DNA of 64,000 nucleotides from Streptomyces sp. NBC_00377 (lineage in GTDB: Bacteria > Actinomycetota > Actinomycetes > Streptomycetales > Streptomycetaceae). Within the stretch, counting starts at the first letter, position 1. Each line of letters begins with the position of its first letter. The stretch is from assembly GCF_036075115.1 (NCBI RefSeq), contig NZ_CP107958.1, positions 4,340,001 to 4,404,000 on the forward strand. The letters run 5' to 3'. Below are positions 58,186 to 64,000 of the stretch, piece by piece. A model generated the notes under the pieces. The model saw only the letters and a list, made by a program, of their open reading frames with translations, did not search any database and was not told the origin of the DNA. The translations under genes and the position numbers were made by a program.

Positions 58186-58273
58186 GACAGCGGAGCCTAC
58201 CCAGCGGCCGGCGGAAAGCACCCGGCGAAACCGGGAATCGGGCCCGGCGGGCCACGACCGGTGGTACGCCCCC

Positions 58274-59947
58274 TCAGTACCGCGGATGCACCAGCGTCGA
58301 AGCCCGCAGGCCCGTGATGCGGGTCTTCTCGGCCGCCCGCGCGTCAGCGGTCAGCTCCGCCTGGGTCAGGGTGCGTGGTGCAGGCTCCTGCCGGTCGAGG
58401 CGCAGCGGCGGACGGGTGTCGGCGGTGGCCAGGAGGAACCCCCAGTCGCGTGGCGCCCGTGAGGTGCCGGCGGTGCGGTCGGGTCCCGCGGTGAGGCCGG
58501 TGGCGCGGCCGTCCACGCGGTAGGGGGCGGTGTACAGGCCCGCCGCGCGCATCGTCGCCTCGACCGTCCAGAAGACGCGCGGCCGGGAGGCGACCGGGCC
58601 GGCGTGCACGACGAGTCGGCCGCCGGGCGCGAGGGCGCGGCGTGCCAGGCCGTAGAACTCCTGCGAGTAGAGCTTCGTGCTCGCCGTGATGCCGGGGTCG
58701 GGCAGATCCGCGACGACCACGTCGTACGTCGCCGGAGGGGCCCCGCGCAGCCACTGGAATGCCTCCTCCGTGGTGAGGTGGACGCGCGGGTCGCCGTAGG
58801 CGTGTTCGTTGGCGCGGGACAGGGCCGGGTCGCTGCGGGCCAGCCGGACGAGGCCGGGGTCGAGCGCGACGACGTCGACGCGGCGCACGCCGGGATGGCC
58901 GAGGGCCTCGCGGGCGGCCAGGCCGTCGCCGCCGCCGAGGAGCAGCACGCGTGCGTGCGGGCCGCTCATCGCGGGGTGGACCAGGGCCTCGTGGTACCGC
59001 CGCTCGTCGTGGCCCGCGAAACGCAGGCGGCCGTCCAGATAGAGGTCGAGGGGACGGCCCCCGGTGCCGCCGGTGAGGACGATCCCCTGGAGGCCGGTCC
59101 GCACCGCCACGCGCACGTCGTCGCCGTACACCGCCTGCCGTGCCGCCCGTTCGAAGTCGTCGACGAGGACGGCCGCGGAGGCGAGGACGCCGAGGACGGT
59201 GATGTTGGCGACGAGCAGGAGGCAGCGGGCCCGGCAGGTGAGGTCACGGCGGAAGAGGCCCAGCACGAGCGCCGCACCGGCCAGCACGTTGACGCCGCCG
59301 GTCAGCAGGGAGCTGGTCAGCTGGCCCAGGAACGGCAGCAGCAGGAACGGGAAGGCGAGGCCGCCCACCAGCGCGCCCACGTAGTCCGCGGCGAACAGGT
59401 CGGCCACCGCGCCGCCCGCGTCCTGGCGGCGGACCCGCTGGATGAGCTCCATGAGCAGGGGGACCTCGGCGCCGATGAGCAGACCGATGGCGAGGGAGAA
59501 CGCGACGAGAAGGACGCGGGGGGCGTCCGCCCACAGGCCGCCCCAGTCACCCGTCCAGGCGAACACCGCGTACAGCGCCATGGCGCTGCATCCGCCGACC
59601 AGCGCGAGGGTCGCCTCCAGGGCGCCGAAGCCGGCCGCGGCGAACCGGCGCAGCCGTTTGGCGGCGAGGGAGCCGATGCCCATCGCGAAGACCATCACGG
59701 ACAGCACGACGGAGGCCTGGGTGACGGAGTCGCCCATCAGGTACGAGGCGAAGGCGACGAGTTCCAGTTCGTAGACGAGACCGCAGGCCGCGCAGACGAA
59801 GACGCACGCGAGCACCAGGAACCGCCCCGTGTCCGGCCGGACGGGGAGCCGCGCGGGACCGGGCCGGGGCGGCCCTCCGGGCGGCCGGACACCGGGCGGG
59901 GCCGACGTGTGCGTTTCGATCACGACTGCGACGTTACGTGACCGCAC
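58274..59947 (-). CDS. Membrane-bound spermidine-synthase-like protein
   Basis: A 557-residue protein. The start chosen is GTG 59947 with gaaggg upstream; an internal GTG 59923 (VIETHTSAP) is possible. Seven or so helices ([40 protein letters not shown]) precede a methyltransferase-fold aminopropyltransferase domain: [42 protein letters not shown]. The second half would transfer aminopropyl from decarboxylated AdoMet to a polyamine at the membrane; the substrate is not proven. It follows the DUF2617 gene by 71 bp. Confidence 0.9.
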   Translation of the reverse strand: MRSRNVAVVIETHTSAPPGVRPPGGPPRPGPARLPVRPDTGRFLVLACVFVCAACGLVYELELVAFASYLMGDSVTQASVVLSVMVFAMGIGSLAAKRLRRFAAAGFGALEATLALVGGCSAMALYAVFAWTGDWGGLWADAPRVLLVAFSLAIGLLIGAEVPLLMELIQRVRRQDAGGAVADLFAADYVGALVGGLAFPFLLLPFLGQLTSSLLTGGVNVLAGAALVLGLFRRDLTCRARCLLLVANITVLGVLASAAVLVDDFERAARQAVYGDDVRVAVRTGLQGIVLTGGTGGRPLDLYLDGRLRFAGHDERRYHEALVHPAMSGPHARVLLLGGGDGLAAREALGHPGVRRVDVVALDPGLVRLARSDPALSRANEHAYGDPRVHLTTEEAFQWLRGAPPATYDVVVADLPDPGITASTKLYSQEFYGLARRALAPGGRLVVHAGPVASRPRVFWTVEATMRAAGLYTAPYRVDGRATGLTAGPDRTAGTSRAPRDWGFLLATADTRPPLRLDRQEPAPRTLTQAELTADARAAEKTRITGLRASTLVHPRY

Positions 59948-60018
59948 GGGTGCCCTTCGTCACCCACACGTGTGGAATCCGAGGGCAGGTGCATCCGGAT
60001 GTTTGAGCCGCCGTCGCT

Positions 60019-60573
60019 TCAGACTCCGCCTGCGAAAGCACGCGCGGACGGGTCGGCGTCACCCGACCGCGCACGCATCCCGACCCTGGTCCTGGTCGCC
60101 ACCAACTGCCCGTCCTGCGGGTAGGCGTGCCAGGTGCGCCAGTGCACCTGACCCTCACCGCGGTGGGCGAGCAGGGCGGTGAAGGCGTGCGGGCTGCCGG
60201 GGAAGACGCCGGCGAGGCCGTGCGGATGCTCGGAGACGAGGGCCAGGAGTTCCTGGGCACGGCCCGCGAACTGGCCGGGCGAGAGCACCTCGACGCGGGC
60301 CGCGAACTCGTACTCCCAGGCGCCGACGCGTTTGGCGACGCCCAGCGGGAGCGGGGTGCTGCTGCCGGGGATGCAGGCCACCGTCTCCGAGCAACAGCCC
60401 TGTTCCTCCTCGAGCAGCACTTGGTGCGATGCGCCGAGCAGCCTCAACTGCATTTTGGCGTCCGACAGTTCGAGGTCGAGGGTGGCGAGGGCGGGCAGCG
60501 GCTCACGCCCCAGGGCCCAGGCCAGGTCGGCCGCGCGCGTGTCGGTGTAGGAGGTGTTGAGGGTCGTGAGCAT
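60019..60573 (-). CDS. DUF2617 protein
   Basis: A 184-residue soluble protein starting MLTTLNTSYTDTRAADLAWA. The segments LELSDAKMQLRLLGASHQV, CCSETVACIPG and VHWRTWHAYPQDGQLVATRT fit the DUF2617 family, which in actinobacteria is regularly encoded just before the spermidine-synthase-like membrane protein. Function unknown; a shared job with that enzyme is inferred. Confidence 0.88.
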   Translation of the reverse strand: MLTTLNTSYTDTRAADLAWALGREPLPALATLDLELSDAKMQLRLLGASHQVLLEEEQGCCSETVACIPGSSTPLPLGVAKRVGAWEYEFAARVEVLSPGQFAGRAQELLALVSEHPHGLAGVFPGSPHAFTALLAHRGEGQVHWRTWHAYPQDGQLVATRTRVGMRARSGDADPSARAFAGGV

Positions 60574-61029
60574 GGATCGGCTCCGCGGAGACGCAAAGAG
60601 AAGAGGAGTAGGTCCGGCACACCCCGGTCGAAGCCGGGACAACGGCCCCGGTCAGCCCGGCCTGGAAAGGTCGTCCGCTCGAGACGTCCGAAAGGGTGGG
60701 AGGGGCTGCGTTGGTGGTTTAGAGGGAATCATGAACTGCGGTGGATCCACAGCGTTTTTACCCAACTTCGTGCGGTTTCCATCCCCCGGGGGGTCAACAG
60801 CTCAACTGTTCAGCCATGAGGTGCCCCGAGCGGCCCGGACGTGCATCCGCGCGCCCCCCATGAAAGGCGCGAGGACGGGTAACCGATGCGGCCGCGGTGA
60901 CGGGCGGCCGGTCCGGGCCGCCCGGAGTGCATGAGCGGTACGACGTGGTACGACCGCGGAGCCCGTGGTCAGGGTCGGGCCCCGCGGTCCGGATGCGGCT
61001 CCCCCCGCGGGGAGCTCAGCCGCCCCGTG
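60574..61029. other. Intergenic region
   Basis: A 456-bp gap after the Cys/Gly-rich small gene and ahead of DUF2617 (both minus). It contains a terminator-like hairpin (60998-61015), a short inverted repeat aacag/ctgtt near 60798-60812 and a comparatively AT-rich patch at 60715-60775 that may carry the DUF2617 promoter. No gene is accepted. Confidence 0.5.
60998..61015 (-). terminator. Hairpin after the Cys/Gly-rich gene
   Basis: gctcccc (60998-61004) pairs with ggggagc (61009-61015) around a 4-nt loop, 15 bp after the stop at 61030 on the minus strand. Confidence 0.5.
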
Positions 61030-61320
61030 TCAGCTGCCTCCGCCGCATCCGCCGCCTCCGCCGCCGCAGGACGAGCCGCCTCCGCAGGAGGACCCTCCGC
61101 CGCAGGAGTGGCCCCCGTGGCCGCCGTGCCCGCCGCCGTCGGAGCCGCTGTCGCCCCCGCCTGCCCACCAGCTGCCGCCGGCCGCCGCGCTTCCGCCGCC
61201 GCCGTACCCGCGCGACCGGCCGCTGCGGTGCGGCCGTGCGGCGCCGCCCCTGCGGGCGTTGACCGCCAGGGCCGCCACGAGCACGATCGCGATCACCGTC
61301 AGGATGATGCCGAAGACCAT
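61030..61320 (-). CDS. Small membrane protein with Cys/Gly-rich tail
   Basis: A 96-residue protein with a very strong ribosome site (ggaggg) before ATG 61320. One N-terminal membrane helix (MVFGIILTVIAIVLVAALAV) is followed by a basic stretch (RPHRSGRSRGYG) and a tail of His/Gly and CGGG repeats, ending in four regularly spaced cysteines. The tail may bind metal or form thiol cross-links outside or inside the cell. It is divergent from the aminotransferase gene. No named family. Confidence 0.7.
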   Translation of the reverse strand: MVFGIILTVIAIVLVAALAVNARRGGAARPHRSGRSRGYGGGGSAAAGGSWWAGGGDSGSDGGGHGGHGGHSCGGGSSCGGGSSCGGGGGGCGGGS

Positions 61321-61432
61321 GGCGCCACCCTCCTTCCATGTCCCCCGAAGCGGCCCCCCGTGGGCGCCTCGCGCGGCGACCGAGCGCCGCGTGAACGGGG
61401 GATGCCCGTACGTCCCGGCCACCAAAGCAGAG

Positions 61433-61470
61433 TTGAGGAACTCCAGAGCTTCGGCGCAGGATGACGGGCA
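61433..61470 (+). promoter_or_regulatory. Promoter giving a leaderless aminotransferase mRNA
   Basis: TTGAGG (61433-61438), an 18-bp spacer and CAGGAT (61457-61462) are followed after seven bases by the ATG at 61470. No ribosome site precedes this ATG, so transcription likely begins at its A. Confidence 0.65.
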
Positions 61471-62660
61471 TGACCTCCACCGCACGACCCTTCCTCAACC
61501 GTCGTCTCGCCGAGTTCGGGACGACGATCTTCGCCGAGATGTCCGCCCTGGCCGCGGCGACCGGATCGATCAACCTGGGTCAGGGGTTCCCCGACACCGA
61601 CGGCCCCGAGGAGATCCGCGAGGCGGCCGTGCGGGCGCTGCGGGACGGACGCGGCAACCAGTACCCGCCGGGCCCCGGGGTCCCGGAGCTGCGTACGGCG
61701 ATCGCCGACCACCAGCGCCGCCGTTACGGCCTCTCCTTCGACCCGGACACGGAGGTCCTGGTCACCGCGGGCGCCACGGAGGCCATCGCCGCCACCCTCC
61801 TCGCGCTGCTGGAACCCGGGGACGAGGTCGTCGCCCTGGAGCCGTACTACGACTCCTACGCGGCCTGCATCGCGATGGCGGGCGCCGCCCGGGTGCCCGT
61901 CACCCTGCGCCCGGACCCGGAGCAGGCGCGTTTCCGCCTCGACCTGGACGAGCTGCGCGACGCGGTCACCGAGCGCACCCGGCTGCTGCTGATCAACACC
62001 CCGCACAACCCGACCGGCACGGTCCTCACCCGTGAGGAGCTGACGGCGGTCGCCGAGCTGGCGGTGGAGCGGGACCTGCTGGTCGTGACGGACGAGGTGT
62101 ACGAGCACCTGGTGTTCGACGAGGCCGAGCACGTGCCGCCGGCGACGCTGCCCGGGATGCGGGAGCGGACGGTCACCATCGGCAGCGCGGGCAAGACGTT
62201 CTCGTTCACGGGCTGGAAGGTCGGCTGGGTCACGGCGGCGCCGGGGCTGGTGACGGCGGTGCGGGCGGCGAAGCAGTTCCTGACGTACGTCGCGTCGGGG
62301 CCCTTCCAGTACGCGGCGGCCGAAGCGCTGACACTCCCGGACGCCTACTTCGAGGCGTTCCGCGAGGACATGCGGGCCAAGCGGGACCTGCTGTCGGCGG
62401 GCCTGAGGGAGGCGGGCTTCGAGGTCTACAACCCCTCGGGCACGTACTTCATCACCACCGACATCCGCCCCCTCGGCGACACGGACGGCATCGCCTTCTG
62501 CCGCGCCCTGCCCGAACGCGCGGGCGTCGTCGCCATCCCGAATGCGGTCTTCTACGACCACAAGGACGAGGGGGCGCCCTTCGTACGGTTCGCGTTCTGC
62601 AAACGCACGGATGTCCTGACGGACGCGACGGAACGGCTCCGCAAGGCATTCGCGCACTGA
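61470..62660 (+). CDS. Class I PLP-dependent aminotransferase
   Basis: A 396-residue fold-type I aminotransferase. GSINLGQGFPDTDGPEEI, the Asn in LLINTPHNPTGTV, VVTDEVYEHLVFD and the PLP-lysine segment GSAGKTFSFTGWKVGW are conserved, as in aspartate/kynurenine/diaminopimelate aminotransferases. An alternative ATG at 61461 lies within the -10 box region and is unlikely. A truncated paralogue of its C-terminal third lies 750 bp downstream, beyond the YefM-YoeB module. Substrate not certain. Confidence 0.93.
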   Translation: MTSTARPFLNRRLAEFGTTIFAEMSALAAATGSINLGQGFPDTDGPEEIREAAVRALRDGRGNQYPPGPGVPELRTAIADHQRRRYGLSFDPDTEVLVTAGATEAIAATLLALLEPGDEVVALEPYYDSYAACIAMAGAARVPVTLRPDPEQARFRLDLDELRDAVTERTRLLLINTPHNPTGTVLTREELTAVAELAVERDLLVVTDEVYEHLVFDEAEHVPPATLPGMRERTVTIGSAGKTFSFTGWKVGWVTAAPGLVTAVRAAKQFLTYVASGPFQYAAAEALTLPDAYFEAFREDMRAKRDLLSAGLREAGFEVYNPSGTYFITTDIRPLGDTDGIAFCRALPERAGVVAIPNAVFYDHKDEGAPFVRFAFCKRTDVLTDATERLRKAFAH

Positions 62661-62753
62661 CCGCCGCGCTGCGGGACCGGTCGACGCGTCCCCCGCCGCA
62701 TGCCACGCCTCACCTGCCCGGCACTTTCGCACCGGAGGCCGGCACCTCGGCCC

Positions 62754-62794
62754 TTGCCGCACCGACAGGGACGGACGTACAATTTCCTGTACGT
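62754..62794 (+). promoter_or_regulatory. yefM-yoeB promoter and operator
   Basis: TTGCCG (62754-62759), an 18-bp spacer and TACAAT (62778-62783) form a good promoter. The -10 lies inside a perfect inverted repeat acgtaca-N6-tgtacgt (62775-62794). YefM repressors are known to bind TGTACA-type repeats, so autoregulation by the YefM-YoeB complex is likely. Confidence 0.75.
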
Positions 62795-62808
62795 GGAAGG
62801 GGTCAATT

Positions 62809-63066
62809 GTGAAGACCATGACGTATTCCGAGTCGCGCGCACGGTACGCCGAGGTGCTCAACTCCGTCACCGACGATCGCGAAGAGGTCGTCATCACCCG
62901 GGCCGGACACGAGCCGGTCGTCATCGTTTCCCTTGAGGACTACGAGTCCCTGAAGGAGACGGCGTACCTGCTGCGCAGTCCGGCCAACGCCCGGCGCCTG
63001 CTCGCGTCCATCGACGAGCTGGAAAGCGGCGGCGGCACCGTGCGTGAGCTGGCGACCGGCGAGTAA
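62809..63066 (+). CDS. yefM: YefM/Phd-family antitoxin
   Basis: An 85-residue antitoxin starting at GTG 62809 (VKTMTYSESRARYAEVL). It aligns along its length with E. coli YefM: the N-terminal DNA-binding and dimer part (VVITRAGHEPVVIVSLEDYE) and the toxin-binding C-terminal part (SLKETAYLLRSPANARRLL, ELESGGGTVRELA). It binds and blocks YoeB and represses its own promoter. The toxin gene starts 11 bp after its stop. Confidence 0.95.
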   Translation: MKTMTYSESRARYAEVLNSVTDDREEVVITRAGHEPVVIVSLEDYESLKETAYLLRSPANARRLLASIDELESGGGTVRELATGE

Positions 63067-63076
63067 GGGCCGCGAG

Positions 63077-63337
63077 TTGAAGATCACCTTCTCTTCCCGT
63101 GCCTGGGAGGACTACCTGTGGTGGCAGCTTCAGGACCGGAAGATCCTCAAGCGCATCAACACGCTCATCGCGGACATCACCCGGAACGGCAACGAGGGCA
63201 TCGGCAAACCGGAACCGCTCAAGCACGGATTCCAGGGCTACTGGTCACGCCGCATCAACGACGAGCACCGGCTGATCTACAAGGCCACCGAGGACGGCGT
63301 CCTGATCGCTCAGTGCCGCTATCACTACGAAAGCTGA
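63077..63337 (+). CDS. yoeB: YoeB-family mRNA interferase toxin
   Basis: An 86-residue RelE-fold ribosome-dependent RNase starting at TTG 63077 with aaggg upstream. The catalytic set Glu46, Arg65 and His83 (KPEPLKH, NDEHRLIY, CRYHYE) is intact and at the same positions as in E. coli YoeB. It cleaves mRNA at the ribosomal A site when free of YefM. The module sits between an intact aminotransferase and a truncated copy of it. Confidence 0.96.
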   Translation: MKITFSSRAWEDYLWWQLQDRKILKRINTLIADITRNGNEGIGKPEPLKHGFQGYWSRRINDEHRLIYKATEDGVLIAQCRYHYES

Positions 63338-63413
63338 CGGAACCCGGGGGTCGGGCACAGCACCCTTCTCACAACTGACCCGCGTCGCAGACAAATAGGC
63401 GTGCGAACACGGA

Positions 63414-63851
63414 GTGGGCTGGGTTACCGGCGCCCCCGATCTCGTCGCCGCCGTCCGCTCGGCCAAGCAGTTCCTGACGTATGTCGCCTCCGGGCCCTTC
63501 CAATACGCCGTGGCCGAGGCCCTGCGCCTGCCCGACTCGTACTTCGCGGACTTCCGCGCGGACATGCTGGCCAAACGGAACCTGCTCGCGGGCGGCCTGG
63601 AGCGGGCGGGCTTCAAGGTCTTCCGCCCGGCCGGCACGTACTTCATCACCACCGACATCCGGCCCCTTGGCGAGAGCGACGGTTTCACCTTCTGCCGTGC
63701 GCTGCCGGAGCGCTGCGGGGTGGTAGCGATCCCCAACGCGGTCTTCTACGACCACCGCGAGCAGGGTGCACCCTTTGTTCGCTTCGCGTTCTGCAAGCGG
63801 ACAGGCGTGCTGGCGGACGCGGCCACCCGACTCAAGACGCTGGCCGCCTGA
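63414..63851 (+). pseudogene. Truncated aminotransferase (C-terminal third only)
   Basis: The 145 residues from MGWVTGAPDLVAAV to the end match the C-terminal part of the aminotransferase at 61470 at about 75% by eye (KQFLTYVASGPFQY, GTYFITTDIRPLG and VVAIPNAVFYDH are shared). The match starts immediately after the PLP-lysine segment, so the cofactor site is missing and it cannot be an active enzyme. The frame is otherwise undamaged, and the level of divergence argues against a recent duplication. Confidence 0.85.
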
Positions 63852-64000
63852 CAGCCACAGACGTACCAGCACATGTACCGGCCACACGGCCTGATTGCTC
63901 CGAGCCGCCGCGCACCCGCACTCGACTGCCGCCTGGGCGACCGGGACACCGGTGACGACCAGGAACAACCACGTCCGGCGACGGCGGTGCCGACGGCACG

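Noticed and set aside
60731-60934. Small plus-strand frame (ATG 60731, about 67 codons) containing a TTA codon
   Set aside because: A weak purine-rich site precedes it, but codon positions do not show the usual GC bias and the product has no recognisable feature; not enough to call a bldA-dependent gene.
60931-61464. 177-codon plus-strand frame, Ala-rich
   Set aside because: It is antisense to the Cys/Gly-rich gene, which has a much better ribosome site and a sensible membrane helix.
63245-63968. Minus-strand frames over the truncated aminotransferase
   Set aside because: The plus-strand fragment aligns clearly with the intact aminotransferase, so the minus frames are shadows.

Overview
The window is high-GC actinomycete chromosome, almost certainly Streptomyces. 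Third codon positions are strongly G/C, GTG and TTG starts are common, there are DUF3151, DUF5063, DUF2617 and SLATT genes typical of the genus, and the gene order resembles (from memory, not searched) the SCO3600-SCO3650s core region of S. coelicolor. It is mostly core chromosome, with short accessory scars.

Left part (1-14.3 kb): the 3' end of a large nSTAND1-type NTPase with 14 WD40 repeats; two small unknown genes around a perfect 23-bp palindrome; a permease/TIGR03943 pair; a tandem TrkA-N membrane protein carrying the only TTA codon I found in a real gene; an S9 peptidase; a SURF1 protein; and a sigma factor coupled to a membrane protein.

Middle (14.6-34 kb): the asd-ask operon for aspartate-family amino acids, with a probable internal start for an aspartokinase beta subunit; an OmpR-type two-component system converging on a secreted SnoaL-like protein whose upstream region has three 11-bp direct repeats; a PhzF protein; the ybaB-recR-DUF5063 operon; a stand-alone SLATT membrane protein; a receptor Ser/Thr kinase; a class III aminotransferase; a GntR regulator translationally coupled to a glycosyltransferase/membrane fusion; and purA behind a leader with four successive hairpins.

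Right-middle (34-49 kb): a diacylglycerol-kinase-like protein lacking the usual glycine motif; ethanolamine ammonia-lyase eutBC divergent from its probable permease; a cytochrome P450; an 18-bp tandem repeat array and a 168-bp MITE-like element whose right end supplies the stop codon of a response regulator; two paralogous NarL-type two-component systems in tandem; and an acyltransferase and a secreted hydrolase.

Right part (49-64 kb): kynurenine pathway genes (tryptophan 2,3-dioxygenase, kynureninase, a formamidase-like hydrolase) converting tryptophan to anthranilate; a DUF3151 gene with an inverted, broken relative next to it; a drug-type MFS transporter; fba and pyrE; a spermidine-synthase-like membrane protein; and an aminotransferase followed by a YefM-YoeB toxin-antitoxin module and then a truncated second copy of the aminotransferase.

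No rRNA, tRNA, CRISPR array, prophage or biosynthetic gene cluster was seen. I found no large new system. The best leads are the purA leader, the toxin-antitoxin/aminotransferase scar, the MITE-stop-codon overlap, the direct-repeat operator near the OmpR-type pair, and a recurring GTACTACGG motif between genes.
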